A stretch of DNA of 64,000 nucleotides, taken from the NCBI GenBank assembly GCA_036504595.1, contig DASXUX010000105.1:22662-86661 (forward strand), read 5' to 3'. Under the pieces are notes generated by a model, which saw nothing but the letters and a program-made list of their open reading frames with translations, searched no databases and was not told where the DNA came from. This DNA comes from DASXUX01 sp036504595. GTDB taxonomy: Bacteria > Planctomycetota > SZUA-567 > H5-PLA8. Positions 26,317 through 34,004 of the stretch are shown piece after piece (position 1 is the first letter of the stretch; every line of letters begins with the position of its first letter). A program made the translations under genes and the position numbers.

Positions 26317-26478
26317 GCATCCAGAAAACACTGCTGGACGAAGCCAGCAAAACGGGCAGAATGCTGGGCATTAACCCACGAAGGGCCAGCGTATGGCCAG
26401 TACATCAGCATCAACCAGATCAAAAGCTCACGGGAACGCCATTGTGACGAGTTAAATTCGCGCTTTGAGGAGGCCGTC

Positions 26479-26895
26479 ATGCCGCCATCTGGAGACAGCG
26501 AGAACGAAATCTTTGAAGTAGTGAGCACGAACCACGCTCCGAATGATGACGACGGCGAAGTCTTCGAGCCCGTCAAGAGTGAACCCGCACGCGATCGCCG
26601 CCCGAATAAATCTCCTTGGTTCTGGATCATCGCCGCTGTTGTAGTGCTAGCCCTTGTCAGCAGGTTTTCCGGCAACAGCAGCAAGAGCATGACGACGAAA
26701 GAATTCTGCGACAAGTTCTATGCTTCATCTCGCATGTCGGTATCAGAGTTGGAACAGAACTTTGGTGCCCCGGCTAATAAACGAAAGATTGACTTCGACG
26801 GCAGAGCAGCTTGGTACAACTACAAATGCTCTGATGGGACTGTGGGTGTACAGGTTCTGAATGGCGTGGCACTCAGTGCCCAAAGCAGCAATTAG
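26479..26895 (+). CDS. Membrane-anchored small protein of the accessory module
   Basis: 138 residues: an acidic N-terminal 45, then one membrane helix (WFWIIAAVVVLALVSRF), then an extracytoplasmic domain of about 70 residues (TTKEFCDKFYASSRMSVSELEQNFGAP...) with a pair of Cys. The C-terminal part has the layout of small SmpA/BamE-like outer-envelope domains (MSVSELEQNFGAP-x-n-W-Y-Y), though this is a weak match. An AGGAGG-like site (TTTGAGGAGG) precedes the start. It leads a run of four membrane proteins in the same direction. Confidence 0.6.
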   Translation: MPPSGDSENEIFEVVSTNHAPNDDDGEVFEPVKSEPARDRRPNKSPWFWIIAAVVVLALVSRFSGNSSKSMTTKEFCDKFYASSRMSVSELEQNFGAPANKRKIDFDGRAAWYNYKCSDGTVGVQVLNGVALSAQSSN

Positions 26896-26918
26896 CACTA
26901 GCGCACGGGGGAGGGGAA

Positions 26919-27734
26919 ATGCCAATTACAGTAGAATGCACACAATGCGGGACACGACTAGCCGCTCCGGACCAAGCGGCGGGAAAGAAGGTGAGGTGCT
27001 CCAAGTGCAAAACTGCTGTCCCGGTTCCCAGACATGAGGACGACGTGGTTGTTGTGATCGAAGACGACGCCATTGCCAAATCCGGTGACCCGTCTATTCC
27101 TCATGCTACGTCGCCCGACCCGACTGTGCAAAAAGCCAAGGAAGCTGGCACGGCTGCGTACGCGAAGGCTCGCGAGGCGACAGGACATGCGGTGGACGCA
27201 CTGAAAATTCTTATATCCGATCCCCTGGGAGGCCAAGGGAAGGCATGTTCACTCTTGGGTGACGCAAAGGCTTTCCAAGCCGGGATTGTTTTTGGCGTGT
27301 TCTTTCTCGTGTCCGGTTATCTTATTCTCATGGAGCTTATGCATCTGGAAGGAACCAACATCAACTTGGAGCATCGGATGGGTGCATGCGTTCTGGGCGC
27401 TGTCCCAGTTGTTGCGCTGACGCTTGGTTGTCTGTTAGTGGGCCGTGTCTTTGGCGGCAAGGTTAATCTCTCGACCGCAGTGTTCTCGGCAAGCGTTGCT
27501 CTTCTACCGTTCGGCATTGTAACATTGGCGGCGTATTTATTGGGCTTTGGGAACATTGAGTTGGTTGGCGCACTCACTTTCTTTGGGATATGCGCCACGA
27601 TCCTCCTCCTCAATGCCTCGCTGCTCGATATCCAGAAGCTTTCCACTCAAAAGGCTTTCGTAGTAACGCCTTCGCTCATCCTGCTTTCGTCCTATATTGC
27701 AAAGGTCATCTTCGCCGCCCTAATAAAGGATTGA
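26919..27734 (+). CDS. Zinc-ribbon membrane protein 1 (Yip1-like)
   Basis: 271 residues. The first 40 form an MJ0042-like zinc ribbon (VECTQCGTRLAAPDQAAGKKVRCSKCK, key pattern C-x2-C...C-x2-C). A linker with acidic and Ala/Lys segments follows, then five or so membrane helices from residue 120 (FQAGIVFGVFFLVSGYLILM, CVLGAVPVVALTLGCLLVG, VALLPFGIVTLAAYLLGF, FFGICATILLLNASLL). The membrane half recalls Yip1-type domains. It is 23 bases after the previous gene. Function unknown. Confidence 0.65.
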   Translation: MPITVECTQCGTRLAAPDQAAGKKVRCSKCKTAVPVPRHEDDVVVVIEDDAIAKSGDPSIPHATSPDPTVQKAKEAGTAAYAKAREATGHAVDALKILISDPLGGQGKACSLLGDAKAFQAGIVFGVFFLVSGYLILMELMHLEGTNINLEHRMGACVLGAVPVVALTLGCLLVGRVFGGKVNLSTAVFSASVALLPFGIVTLAAYLLGFGNIELVGALTFFGICATILLLNASLLDIQKLSTQKAFVVTPSLILLSSYIAKVIFAALIKD

Positions 27735-27786
27735 CGGAGTACGAGCGGCTCTTACGCAAAGCAGTGGTGTTTCCAAGGGGACAGCT

Positions 27787-28704
27787 ATGATCGAGGTAAA
27801 GTGTCCGTGCGGCAAGACATTTCAGTTGAAGGATGAACTAGCTGGCAAGACCATTCGCTGCAGGCAGTGCAATGCTGCTATTGACGTCCCCGCAGCAGGG
27901 GAAAAGTTTGAGGTCGTTGAGGAGAACCTCCGCGCATCTGGTCAGTCCGACATAGATGGGAATGCCAAACCTGAGTCGTCTACACCGCCAAAAGCCGCCG
28001 AAACGGCGGCCACGATGGAGACACAGCCTCCTAAGGAGTCTGCACAAGCTGCAACGCCCAAGAGCGCCAAGAAGATGGTGCTTGGCTGTGTAGTGATGAT
28101 GATGGTTGCGTATGGCATTTTTGACGAAATCACCCGTAGCCGGACACCCAAGACGCTGCCGCAGGCAACGGATCAGCCGCAGCCAGGCGCCTTGGCGAAT
28201 CCAGCAGCGCCGGAGTCAGCGGGGATGGGTATATCTGTTGACCAGGCGATGAAGACGTTGTCCACTGAATTCCCAGCGTTGGATCGCCGTGAGAACACGT
28301 TGCCCAAAGGTTACAACGTGCCGAAGGGGACGAAGCTGGGGTTTACGTGGGAAGCTCAACTTGCTGGCGGGCAACAATGGAAGATCGCGCAGATCATTCT
28401 CATTGGCAAGAGCACGGATAGCCTTGACTCTGCCATGCTATTTGTCGAATACCCGCGGGACGGGAGCACACCTCCGTTCGCGGTACGGAACATGGCGATG
28501 CTGCTGCGGTTCTGCAAGAACTGTTTCGGCGAAGACTATCGGCTACCTGATGACGTGATATCTAAGCTTAAAGAGGCTAGTGAGAAGAGCATCGCTTACG
28601 ACATCGGAGAGAAGAGACTGGAATTGTGTTATAGCGAGCTAGCCGTCTCGGTTGGTGCGTCGGAAAACGCCATTGTCAGTGCTACCGTGCAGAAAAAGCG
28701 GTAG
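27787..28704 (+). CDS. Zinc-ribbon membrane protein 2
   Basis: 305 residues. An N-terminal zinc ribbon (VKCPCGKTFQLKDELAGKTIRCRQC) is followed by a disordered Pro/Ala/Glu linker, a single membrane helix (MVLGCVVMMMVAYGIFDEI, about residue 98) and a globular C-terminal domain of about 170 residues with no motif I know. The start has a weak GGGG site. Same architecture as the genes on either side: ribbon in the cytoplasm, then membrane, then a distinct outer domain. Confidence 0.62.
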   Translation: MIEVKCPCGKTFQLKDELAGKTIRCRQCNAAIDVPAAGEKFEVVEENLRASGQSDIDGNAKPESSTPPKAAETAATMETQPPKESAQAATPKSAKKMVLGCVVMMMVAYGIFDEITRSRTPKTLPQATDQPQPGALANPAAPESAGMGISVDQAMKTLSTEFPALDRRENTLPKGYNVPKGTKLGFTWEAQLAGGQQWKIAQIILIGKSTDSLDSAMLFVEYPRDGSTPPFAVRNMAMLLRFCKNCFGEDYRLPDDVISKLKEASEKSIAYDIGEKRLELCYSELAVSVGASENAIVSATVQKKR

Positions 28705-28745
28705 CCCATACGTTGGCAAATTGGCGAGGTAGAAGGGCCATCATT

Positions 28746-30011
28746 ATGGACGCAGCGGTATCCTGCGAACATTGTGGCGCGACCTACACGGTGGACGCGA
28801 AGAAGTACGGCGGCAAGAAGATTCGCTGCAAGGCTTGTGGGAAACCATTTCCCGTTCCCACGTCAGCAGACGAATTTGAGGTCATGGAGACTGAGCCGCA
28901 AGCGGTGGACCGATCCAGCGCGAGAGAGGACACGGCAACACCCGAGTCGTCCACACTTCCCGCAGTGGGTACAGTTGATGCCAACGTGACCACTCCGAAA
29001 GCCAGTGAGATGCCGGCTTCGCCTCACAAAGAACTCCCACCGAAGAAGGAGCCTCCACAACCTGCGGAACAATTGAGTCAGTTGCCATCGGCTTCGGAGC
29101 CAAGCCAGTCTACGGCCACACCAGATCTGGACTCAGCAACCGACGATTCGGAATCCGTGCTTGTTGCGGTGGGATTTGTGGCCACAGTCGCGGCCACGAT
29201 TCTGTCATTCGTCGGCTGGCTTGTTGGGTGGTGTTCTTTCTGGTGGTGTGTTGCCCCGATACCCATTGCCATTGCCGCCGTGGTACTATGGGCCGTATTG
29301 AGTGTGGCGTTTTCGAGAGCCAAGAAGCCTGTGTCGTTCAGTACGCGCCTAGCAGCGTTCATAGTGTGCATGTTGTTTGGCATCCTTGTTGGCTTCCTGG
29401 CATTCATGCAAGGCACGGCGAAGGCGAACTTTGCCGAAGGTAACCGACTATGGGATGCAGGGAACAAGGTAGAGGCCATTACCAAGTACAAGGGCGCAAT
29501 AGGCTGGGACGTTGAATCAATGAATGTTCCAGGCAAACCGCTCATCTACCAACGAGTAATCGAAAACGAACTCGCAGCCGGGAACCAAGGCGCTGCAAAG
29601 GACGTTATGCGTACAGCACTCAGCAATGGAGTCTCTGTGAGCTTTGATTCTGCGGTAGCCACACATCTGTGGGAGGAGGTGTACAAGGAGTATGAAGCAA
29701 AACTTCAGGCCGAATGGGCGTCTGATACAAGCGTCCCTTACGCAGTGAGGAATGCCATCAACGAAGATTTGGCGGAACACAGGGGCGACTATGAAACGCT
29801 GTTGAATGCGAAGGAGTTATGGCTCGACAAAGGTGTTTCTAGATCCAACGTTCTCAACACGTACATCGCTACGGGGGATGCTACAGGGAAGCAGAATGCT
29901 TTTGGCACCCACCAAACTGCAAAGGCGGAGGCCATTTACACCTGGAATCCAAGAACGAAGACGCTCTCATTCAAGACAGTTCGTTTGACCGATGCGCAAT
30001 GGGAGAAGTAG
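28746..30011 (+). CDS. Zinc-ribbon membrane protein 3
   Basis: 421 residues from the ATG at 28746 (MDAAVSCEHCGATYTVDAKK); the frame runs 11 codons further up. It has an N-terminal zinc ribbon (C-x2-C ... C-x2-C), a long Pro/Glu/Ser linker (residues 45-130), then two or three membrane helices (VGFVATVAATILSFVGWLVG, WCVAPIPIAIAAVVLWAVLS, FIVCMLFGILVGFLAFM). After them comes a 190-residue outer domain beginning with a TPR-like AEGNRLWDAGNKVEAITKYKGA. Third of a trio of ribbon-membrane proteins. Confidence 0.65.
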   Translation: MDAAVSCEHCGATYTVDAKKYGGKKIRCKACGKPFPVPTSADEFEVMETEPQAVDRSSAREDTATPESSTLPAVGTVDANVTTPKASEMPASPHKELPPKKEPPQPAEQLSQLPSASEPSQSTATPDLDSATDDSESVLVAVGFVATVAATILSFVGWLVGWCSFWWCVAPIPIAIAAVVLWAVLSVAFSRAKKPVSFSTRLAAFIVCMLFGILVGFLAFMQGTAKANFAEGNRLWDAGNKVEAITKYKGAIGWDVESMNVPGKPLIYQRVIENELAAGNQGAAKDVMRTALSNGVSVSFDSAVATHLWEEVYKEYEAKLQAEWASDTSVPYAVRNAINEDLAEHRGDYETLLNAKELWLDKGVSRSNVLNTYIATGDATGKQNAFGTHQTAKAEAIYTWNPRTKTLSFKTVRLTDAQWEK

Positions 30012-30033
30012 ACACGTTGTGCTTGCGACATCA

Positions 30034-30624
30034 TCACGGGGAAGTATCGGGAATCTCGGACGGCGGAATCTCGGGAATCTCAGTGCCGGCCATACCTTCG
30101 ACTTCTGGACCTTCTCTACTTCTGGACTTCTCGACTCTAGACTCCCGTTCCCTTAGAAATCCGCCTTCTTGTCCGCTTCGGGCGGGGTGGGGGGGCTTGA
30201 CCGGCGCGCCACCCGCGCCGCCACCGCCCCAGCGCGTCATCCGGTCGCGCTCATTGGCCTGCTGCTTCAGGATGTCCTGAATCTTTGCTTTGCCCGCCGC
30301 GGGAGCCAATTCCAGCAGCTTGTCTTCGGCCGCCTTGGCGTTGGCGGAGGTTTTCTCGCGGATCGCGCGCACCACGGCGAAGCCCTGGCCCATGTCCTGC
30401 CCGTCAAACATGGGCAGCATCTCGGAGACGACCGCAATGTTCTTGGTGATGGTCTCGCGGGTGAGCGCGTCCATCTTTTCCTTCGTGGCTTTGTTGTCGC
30501 CGGTCAGAATGTCGTTGGCGCGCTGCTCATACTTGCCCCTGAAGGCACCGCACCGCCCAGTTTCCGAGTTCCTTGCGGGTGACGCGCTGCCAGAGCAGCT
30601 TGGACAAGTTCGGCGGTTTCTCAA
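30034..30624 (-). pseudogene. C-terminal part of a possibly frameshifted phage gene
   Basis: Only the region from about 30,540 down to 30,034 looks protein-like: a helical segment (YEQRANDILTGDNKATKEK, KNIAVVSEMLPMFDGQDMG, KAKIQDILKQQANERDRMTRW) and a Pro/Glu-rich tail. The first 25 residues of the listed frame are antisense noise of the upstream gene. The sequence continues naturally from GNWAVR at the end of the upstream frame if one base is gained or lost near 30,540, so this and 30527-30829 may be one gene. Function unknown. Confidence 0.45.
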
Positions 30625-30829
30625 CTGTTAACTGATCCAGCGTCAAGTTGAACCTGAAGCGTTTCACTTTTACGCCATTCTTGTAGCGTGCATCCTCTAT
30701 ACGCAGTTCCAAAGGCAGCACGACGTCAGTATCTGGCTTTTCGAGCTTTTTAACTTCAGGTGAAAGCAGTCGCACCTCGAAACGTGGTTTACCGGGGAGC
30801 GTCCATCTACCAATGATCGTCTGAGCCAT
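30527..30829 (-). CDS. Uncharacterised 100-residue phage accessory protein
   Basis: Starts at the ATG at 30829 (MAQTIIGRWTLPGKPRFEVRL) with a perfect GGGGAGGGGAG ribosome site. A small beta-rich protein with many alternating hydrophobic residues (VVLPLELRIEDARYKNGVKVKRF). It ends by running into an overlapping frame that continues as a helical protein, so it may be the N-terminal half of a frameshifted gene. No family recognised. Confidence 0.55.
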   Translation of the reverse strand: MAQTIIGRWTLPGKPRFEVRLLSPEVKKLEKPDTDVVLPLELRIEDARYKNGVKVKRFRFNLTLDQLTVEKPPNLSKLLWQRVTRKELGNWAVRCLQGQV

Positions 30830-30902
30830 CTCCCCTCCCCACGTGACCCCTAATATCATGCACCGGGATGCGGTAAACTCCTTGCAGTCCCGCGCCAACG
30901 GG

Positions 30903-31514
30903 TTATCGAGTAGCGTGAATGAAGCGGACAGGCCCCGTGCCGGCTACCGCAACTGCCGCCTGCAGCACCTCCGCGACCTGCGTGCGTTTAACTTCCGGCC
31001 AATCCGCGACACGATAGCCATGCTGATACAACACCAGCACATCCCCGGTGCGCAGCGCGTCCCAAACCTCTTGTAAATGCTCTGGCCGAACGTGCGCATC
31101 CGTAGCGTTCTTGCCCGCCAACCCGTTGTCGGGGTCCAAAAACACGACGCGCCGCCCGGTAACCTCCGCCAAGTCAACCAGTAGCTCCCGGACGTACTTG
31201 TTCTGCGCGCTTTCGCCGCCTGGGTAAATGTCAGGGAAGAGGCGCAAAGGGAGGCCACACGCTTCGGCGAGAAGCGCCACCCGTGTCAGGTCTCTCGGTT
31301 CGCCTGCGCTGATGCGTCGCCTTTCCTCGTCGAAAAATGCCACAACAGCAGGATCGGCACCGGCCACGCTGGACCAGTTGCCACCGTGGGTGTTGCCCAC
31401 GTCCGACGTGAGCATAACTCCCCAGAAAATCGACGCGCCGTGCTCCTTGGCCAGCCGGAGCAGGAGCGTCCACTTCTCCACATCGTTTCGGTCTGCATAG
31501 AATTGGTGCCGCAT
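30903..31514 (-). CDS. Uncharacterised protein with FLDPDNGL motif
   Basis: 203 residues. It contains VFLDPDNGLAGKN, resembling motif IV-like D-P-D in methyltransferase-fold proteins and in three-Cys-motif partner (TcmP) relatives, and GDVLVLYQHGYR downstream. No SAM-binding glycine motif is evident, so it may be a non-methylating relative. It is 73 bases upstream of the 30829 start on the same strand. I rate it a real but unassigned gene. Confidence 0.6.
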   Translation of the reverse strand: MRHQFYADRNDVEKWTLLLRLAKEHGASIFWGVMLTSDVGNTHGGNWSSVAGADPAVVAFFDEERRRISAGEPRDLTRVALLAEACGLPLRLFPDIYPGGESAQNKYVRELLVDLAEVTGRRVVFLDPDNGLAGKNATDAHVRPEHLQEVWDALRTGDVLVLYQHGYRVADWPEVKRTQVAEVLQAAVAVAGTGPVRFIHATR

Positions 31515-31653
31515 AACGACGGTATCGGCCCAAAGAGCATCTTGGTTAAGTGCATCTTGGTCGGCGTGTCTGCGGCCACGTCAAACACGCCACAAATTGC
31601 TATTCCACCATCGCAAAGTGCGCCCCAGGAGTGGGTCGATAGAACACGGCAAC

Positions 31654-31672
31654 GGGCCTCATAGGGAGGCCC
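31654..31672 (+). promoter_or_regulatory. Hairpin upstream of gene 31696
   Basis: GGGCCTC-ATAGG-GAGGCCC, a 7-bp perfect stem, located 24 bases before the ATG at 31696. It could terminate read-through or tune translation. No T-run follows on either strand. Confidence 0.55.
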
Positions 31673-31695
31673 CAAACAAACGGGAGGAACACCAG

Positions 31696-32067
31696 ATGGA
31701 AGTTAGTTTCTACGTCACACCGGACCAGGCGGAGCACGGCGCTGCACACCCAAAGGAGCGCCAGATCAGCTACAAACTGCTGGACGGCGACACCGCACTC
31801 CAGGACTTCAGACCGTCCACGCTGAAGCCCAAAGTCATCGCGCTAAAAGGAGGCATCGAGCTGACCGTCATCACCAGCGGAACCTTCATGGCGCAGCAAC
31901 TCAACCGCCCCGAACTGTTCGAGAAGATGTGGAACAAGCTCGCGGCAAAGACCGGGAAGCTCGTCATCGAATCAGACGTGCTCGACATCAACGATGTCGC
32001 GCGCCGGACCAGCGACTCAATCAGCCTGGACAGCCTTTTGAACGACATGAAGGGAGGCGGTAAGTGA
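31696..32067 (+). CDS. Uncharacterised phage protein, 123 residues
   Basis: Starts at the ATG at 31696 after GGGAGG; an upstream in-frame extension is not convincing. The product (MEVSFYVTPDQAEHGAAHP...) is a small soluble alpha/beta protein. Its stop overlaps the GTG of the next gene by four bases, so the two are coupled. No motif recognised. Confidence 0.6.
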   Translation: MEVSFYVTPDQAEHGAAHPKERQISYKLLDGDTALQDFRPSTLKPKVIALKGGIELTVITSGTFMAQQLNRPELFEKMWNKLAAKTGKLVIESDVLDINDVARRTSDSISLDSLLNDMKGGGK

Positions 32068-32609
32068 GCGACAACGGCAAAAAGCACCGCGTGACTGCCG
32101 TGTACCACAACGACAAGAGCGTTGATCAAGCCGAGCGCATCGTTCACTTCTCTGATGGGTCACGCGCGTATGTGTGCAGCGAGCGCGTGCTATTGCGCCC
32201 ATACGTTAACGGCCAACGCATGGTGCTGCGCAACAACTTCGATCAGGTGCATGAGCTTGCATCAAAGGATGAGCCAGACTTCAGCTACGCCGTCGCGATT
32301 ATCTGCGCCGATGAAGGCGGTCTTCCGAAACCAGAGCCGATGAGTCGCGCGGAGGTGGAGGAATGGCTCGAAATAATGGGACCGAAGGCGTACATGCCGG
32401 GTTGGTCTACTGTCTATGAGGTTCGCCGGCTCGCCATCCTCCCGGAAATCGCGTTCGAACGGGCCGCTGCCGATGCTATTAGGTTTTGCCTTCACAACGA
32501 TTGCGAGGTGATCTTGGAGGTCGTGGATGATATCGAGTTCAGGGTCAATCCGAAGACCGATATCAAGCAATTAATCAACGCCTATAGTAAAGAAATTAAG
32601 AAGCATTAA
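32064..32609 (+). CDS. Uncharacterised phage protein, 181 residues
   Basis: Begins with GTG in a GTGA overlap with the previous stop. Sequence: MSDNGKKHRVTAVYHNDKSV, then a mix of acidic and aromatic segments (AEVEEWLEIMGPKAYMPGW, IAFERAAADAIRFCLHND). It looks like a globular alpha/beta protein. Not assigned; it probably belongs with its neighbours as early accessory genes. Confidence 0.58.
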   Translation: MSDNGKKHRVTAVYHNDKSVDQAERIVHFSDGSRAYVCSERVLLRPYVNGQRMVLRNNFDQVHELASKDEPDFSYAVAIICADEGGLPKPEPMSRAEVEEWLEIMGPKAYMPGWSTVYEVRRLAILPEIAFERAAADAIRFCLHNDCEVILEVVDDIEFRVNPKTDIKQLINAYSKEIKKH

Positions 32610-32622
32610 GGAGAACCTAACA

Positions 32623-33003
32623 ATGTTAAGAAACGCTCGCGTTAAAGGCGCGAAGGGTACCAAGAGGCCCGCAGAGCCTCCACAAATCGACGGAGCGCAA
32701 GCCGTCGCAACGGAAACCCCACCGAAAGAAGTCGGCGTGCGGAGCGGCGATGAGGTCACCGTTAATGAGGCTGTAGGTGTTCATTTTAGGGCCGCAGCCG
32801 ACGCGGCACCTGAACCGGGCGATCTGATACTCGTCCGGCTACCCGATGGTGCCGAGGCAACGCTGCTCTGCTCCTGCACCAAGCCGCTCATCAGCGGTAC
32901 AGTCCTGGTGCAGGCGTTCACGTTCGCCGGTTCTGGCGAGTACAAGCTGCTGGAACCTCACAAGGGGAACAAGGCACGCGTATTTTGGCGGTCAGAGGAA
33001 TAG
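32623..33003 (+). CDS. Uncharacterised phage protein, 126 residues
   Basis: Preceded by AAGGAG. The N-terminal 45 residues are basic and Pro-rich (VKGAKGTKRPAEPPQ), probably disordered. The rest is beta-rich (GDLILVRLPDGAEATLLCSC, VLVQAFTFAGSGEYKLLE). Ends 9 bases before a strong hairpin (33012-33044). Function unknown. Confidence 0.55.
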   Translation: MLRNARVKGAKGTKRPAEPPQIDGAQAVATETPPKEVGVRSGDEVTVNEAVGVHFRAAADAAPEPGDLILVRLPDGAEATLLCSCTKPLISGTVLVQAFTFAGSGEYKLLEPHKGNKARVFWRSEE

Positions 33004-33011
33004 GAAAGCGG

Positions 33012-33044
33012 GAGTGCAGCCAGGGCGACCTCCTGGCTGCACTC
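33012..33044. terminator. Bidirectional hairpin between convergent genes
   Basis: GAGTGCAGCCAGG and CCTGGCTGCACTC form a 13-bp perfect stem with a 7-base loop. It lies between the stop at 33003 (plus) and the stop at 33063 (minus), as expected for a shared terminator, although no strong T-run follows on either side. Confidence 0.7.
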
Positions 33045-33062
33045 GTATTGCGCTCAGGATCG

Positions 33063-33389
33063 TTAATGAGACTGCGTGAGCGAATTCTGCCGGAGCTGCC
33101 GGATGTCGGCCTTGATGTCAGTCAGATCGCTGTGGATTCCGTCCAGTCTTTTTGATAATTGCCCGCAGCAGTCTTCAAACCGCTTCGAGTTCGCTTCGTC
33201 TGCCGTGACCATGTACTTCCTGTCGTCGGCCTGTCGCTTTTCGGCGGAGTCTATCTTCGCTGCGTGCTCGGAGAGCGTGGAGTGGGCGCTCCAGACGAAG
33301 CCGCCGAGGCCGATAAGCAAAGCTGTGAGGATGGGTACGCCAAGCTCAGTGATGAGCGTCCTGAATTTCGACCAAGCCTGTTTGACCAT
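33063..33389 (-). CDS. Membrane protein with coiled coil, lysis candidate
   Basis: Start at the ATG at 33389 (MVKQAWSKFRTLITELG), with GGAGG about 9 bases upstream. One N-terminal membrane helix (VPILTALLIGLGGFVWSA) is followed by a long coiled coil (AAKIDSAEKRQADDRKYMVTADE, KRLDGIHSDLTDIKADIRQL). This is the layout of i-spanin or XhlA-like holin-associated proteins of phages. The position after the tail genes fits a lysis role, but no endolysin is identified next to it. Confidence 0.6.
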   Translation of the reverse strand: MVKQAWSKFRTLITELGVPILTALLIGLGGFVWSAHSTLSEHAAKIDSAEKRQADDRKYMVTADEANSKRFEDCCGQLSKRLDGIHSDLTDIKADIRQLRQNSLTQSH

Positions 33390-33498
33390 GTGTGAGCGGC
33401 CTCCTAGTTGCCTGTTTGACTTTTGCATTTACGCAAGGTGCGGAGGCGATAACACAGAGAACAAAAGGAGTTATGCCGAAACCGGTAAGGAGGGAAAC

Positions 33499-33684
33499 AT
33501 GAGCACTTTTAATATCGTAATTTTCGGGCTGATCGGGTTGGTCCTGCTCGTGCGGTTCATCTCACCAGCAACAGATGCCAGCCGCGACACTGTGTTGACA
33601 GGAAATGCCAACAAGCCCGGTCTAAAGCGCTGGCAACTCGCCATTATCATTCTGGTGATAATCGGCCTCTTCAGATCACTTTGA
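33499..33684 (+). CDS. Small two-helix membrane protein, holin candidate
   Basis: 61 residues from the ATG at 33499, with AGGAGGG just upstream. Two membrane helices (NIVIFGLIGLVLLVRFI and WQLAIIILVIIGLF) are separated by a short polar loop, the topology of a class II holin. It overlaps nine bases of the convergent gene ending at 33676. Holin is a guess supported only by size and topology. Confidence 0.5.
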   Translation: MSTFNIVIFGLIGLVLLVRFISPATDASRDTVLTGNANKPGLKRWQLAIIILVIIGLFRSL

Positions 33685-34002
33685 AACCCCAGGTCCGGTT
33701 GGCCAAGAGCCAGTTGGTAGACATAGTGGAACTGGTGATCCCACTGGTCCATTCAGTTTGATCTCCTCCGCCGCAGAAATAGGACCAGCGGGTCTAACCG
33801 GGGCAGGCACCTGAGAAGGCATATTACGGGGACCACTTATGCTCGGAAGTATCGTAATTCTCAATTGGTGATGAAACGTGTTCCCAGGCTGGATGCTGCG
33901 CTCAGCAGCGAGAACCTTAGACAGCGCGTTACCCTTCGCCATCGGTCCCTGCCAGACGGCTTGCATCGGGGGCATGTTTCGTTCAAAAGTTCGCCTTATC
34001 AT
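33676..34002 (-). CDS. Small Pro-rich protein after the large tail gene
   Basis: 108 residues starting 2 bases after the stop of the 1170-residue gene, with AGAGG upstream, so it is translationally linked. It is basic at the N-terminus (MIRRTFERNMPPMQAVWQGP) and Pro/Gly-rich later (SQVPAPVRPAGPISAAEE). Probably a minor tail-fibre-associated or chaperone protein; no family recognised. Confidence 0.5.
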   Translation of the reverse strand: MIRRTFERNMPPMQAVWQGPMAKGNALSKVLAAERSIQPGNTFHHQLRITILPSISGPRNMPSQVPAPVRPAGPISAAEEIKLNGPVGSPVPLCLPTGSWPTGPGVSK

Positions 34003-34004
34003 CC

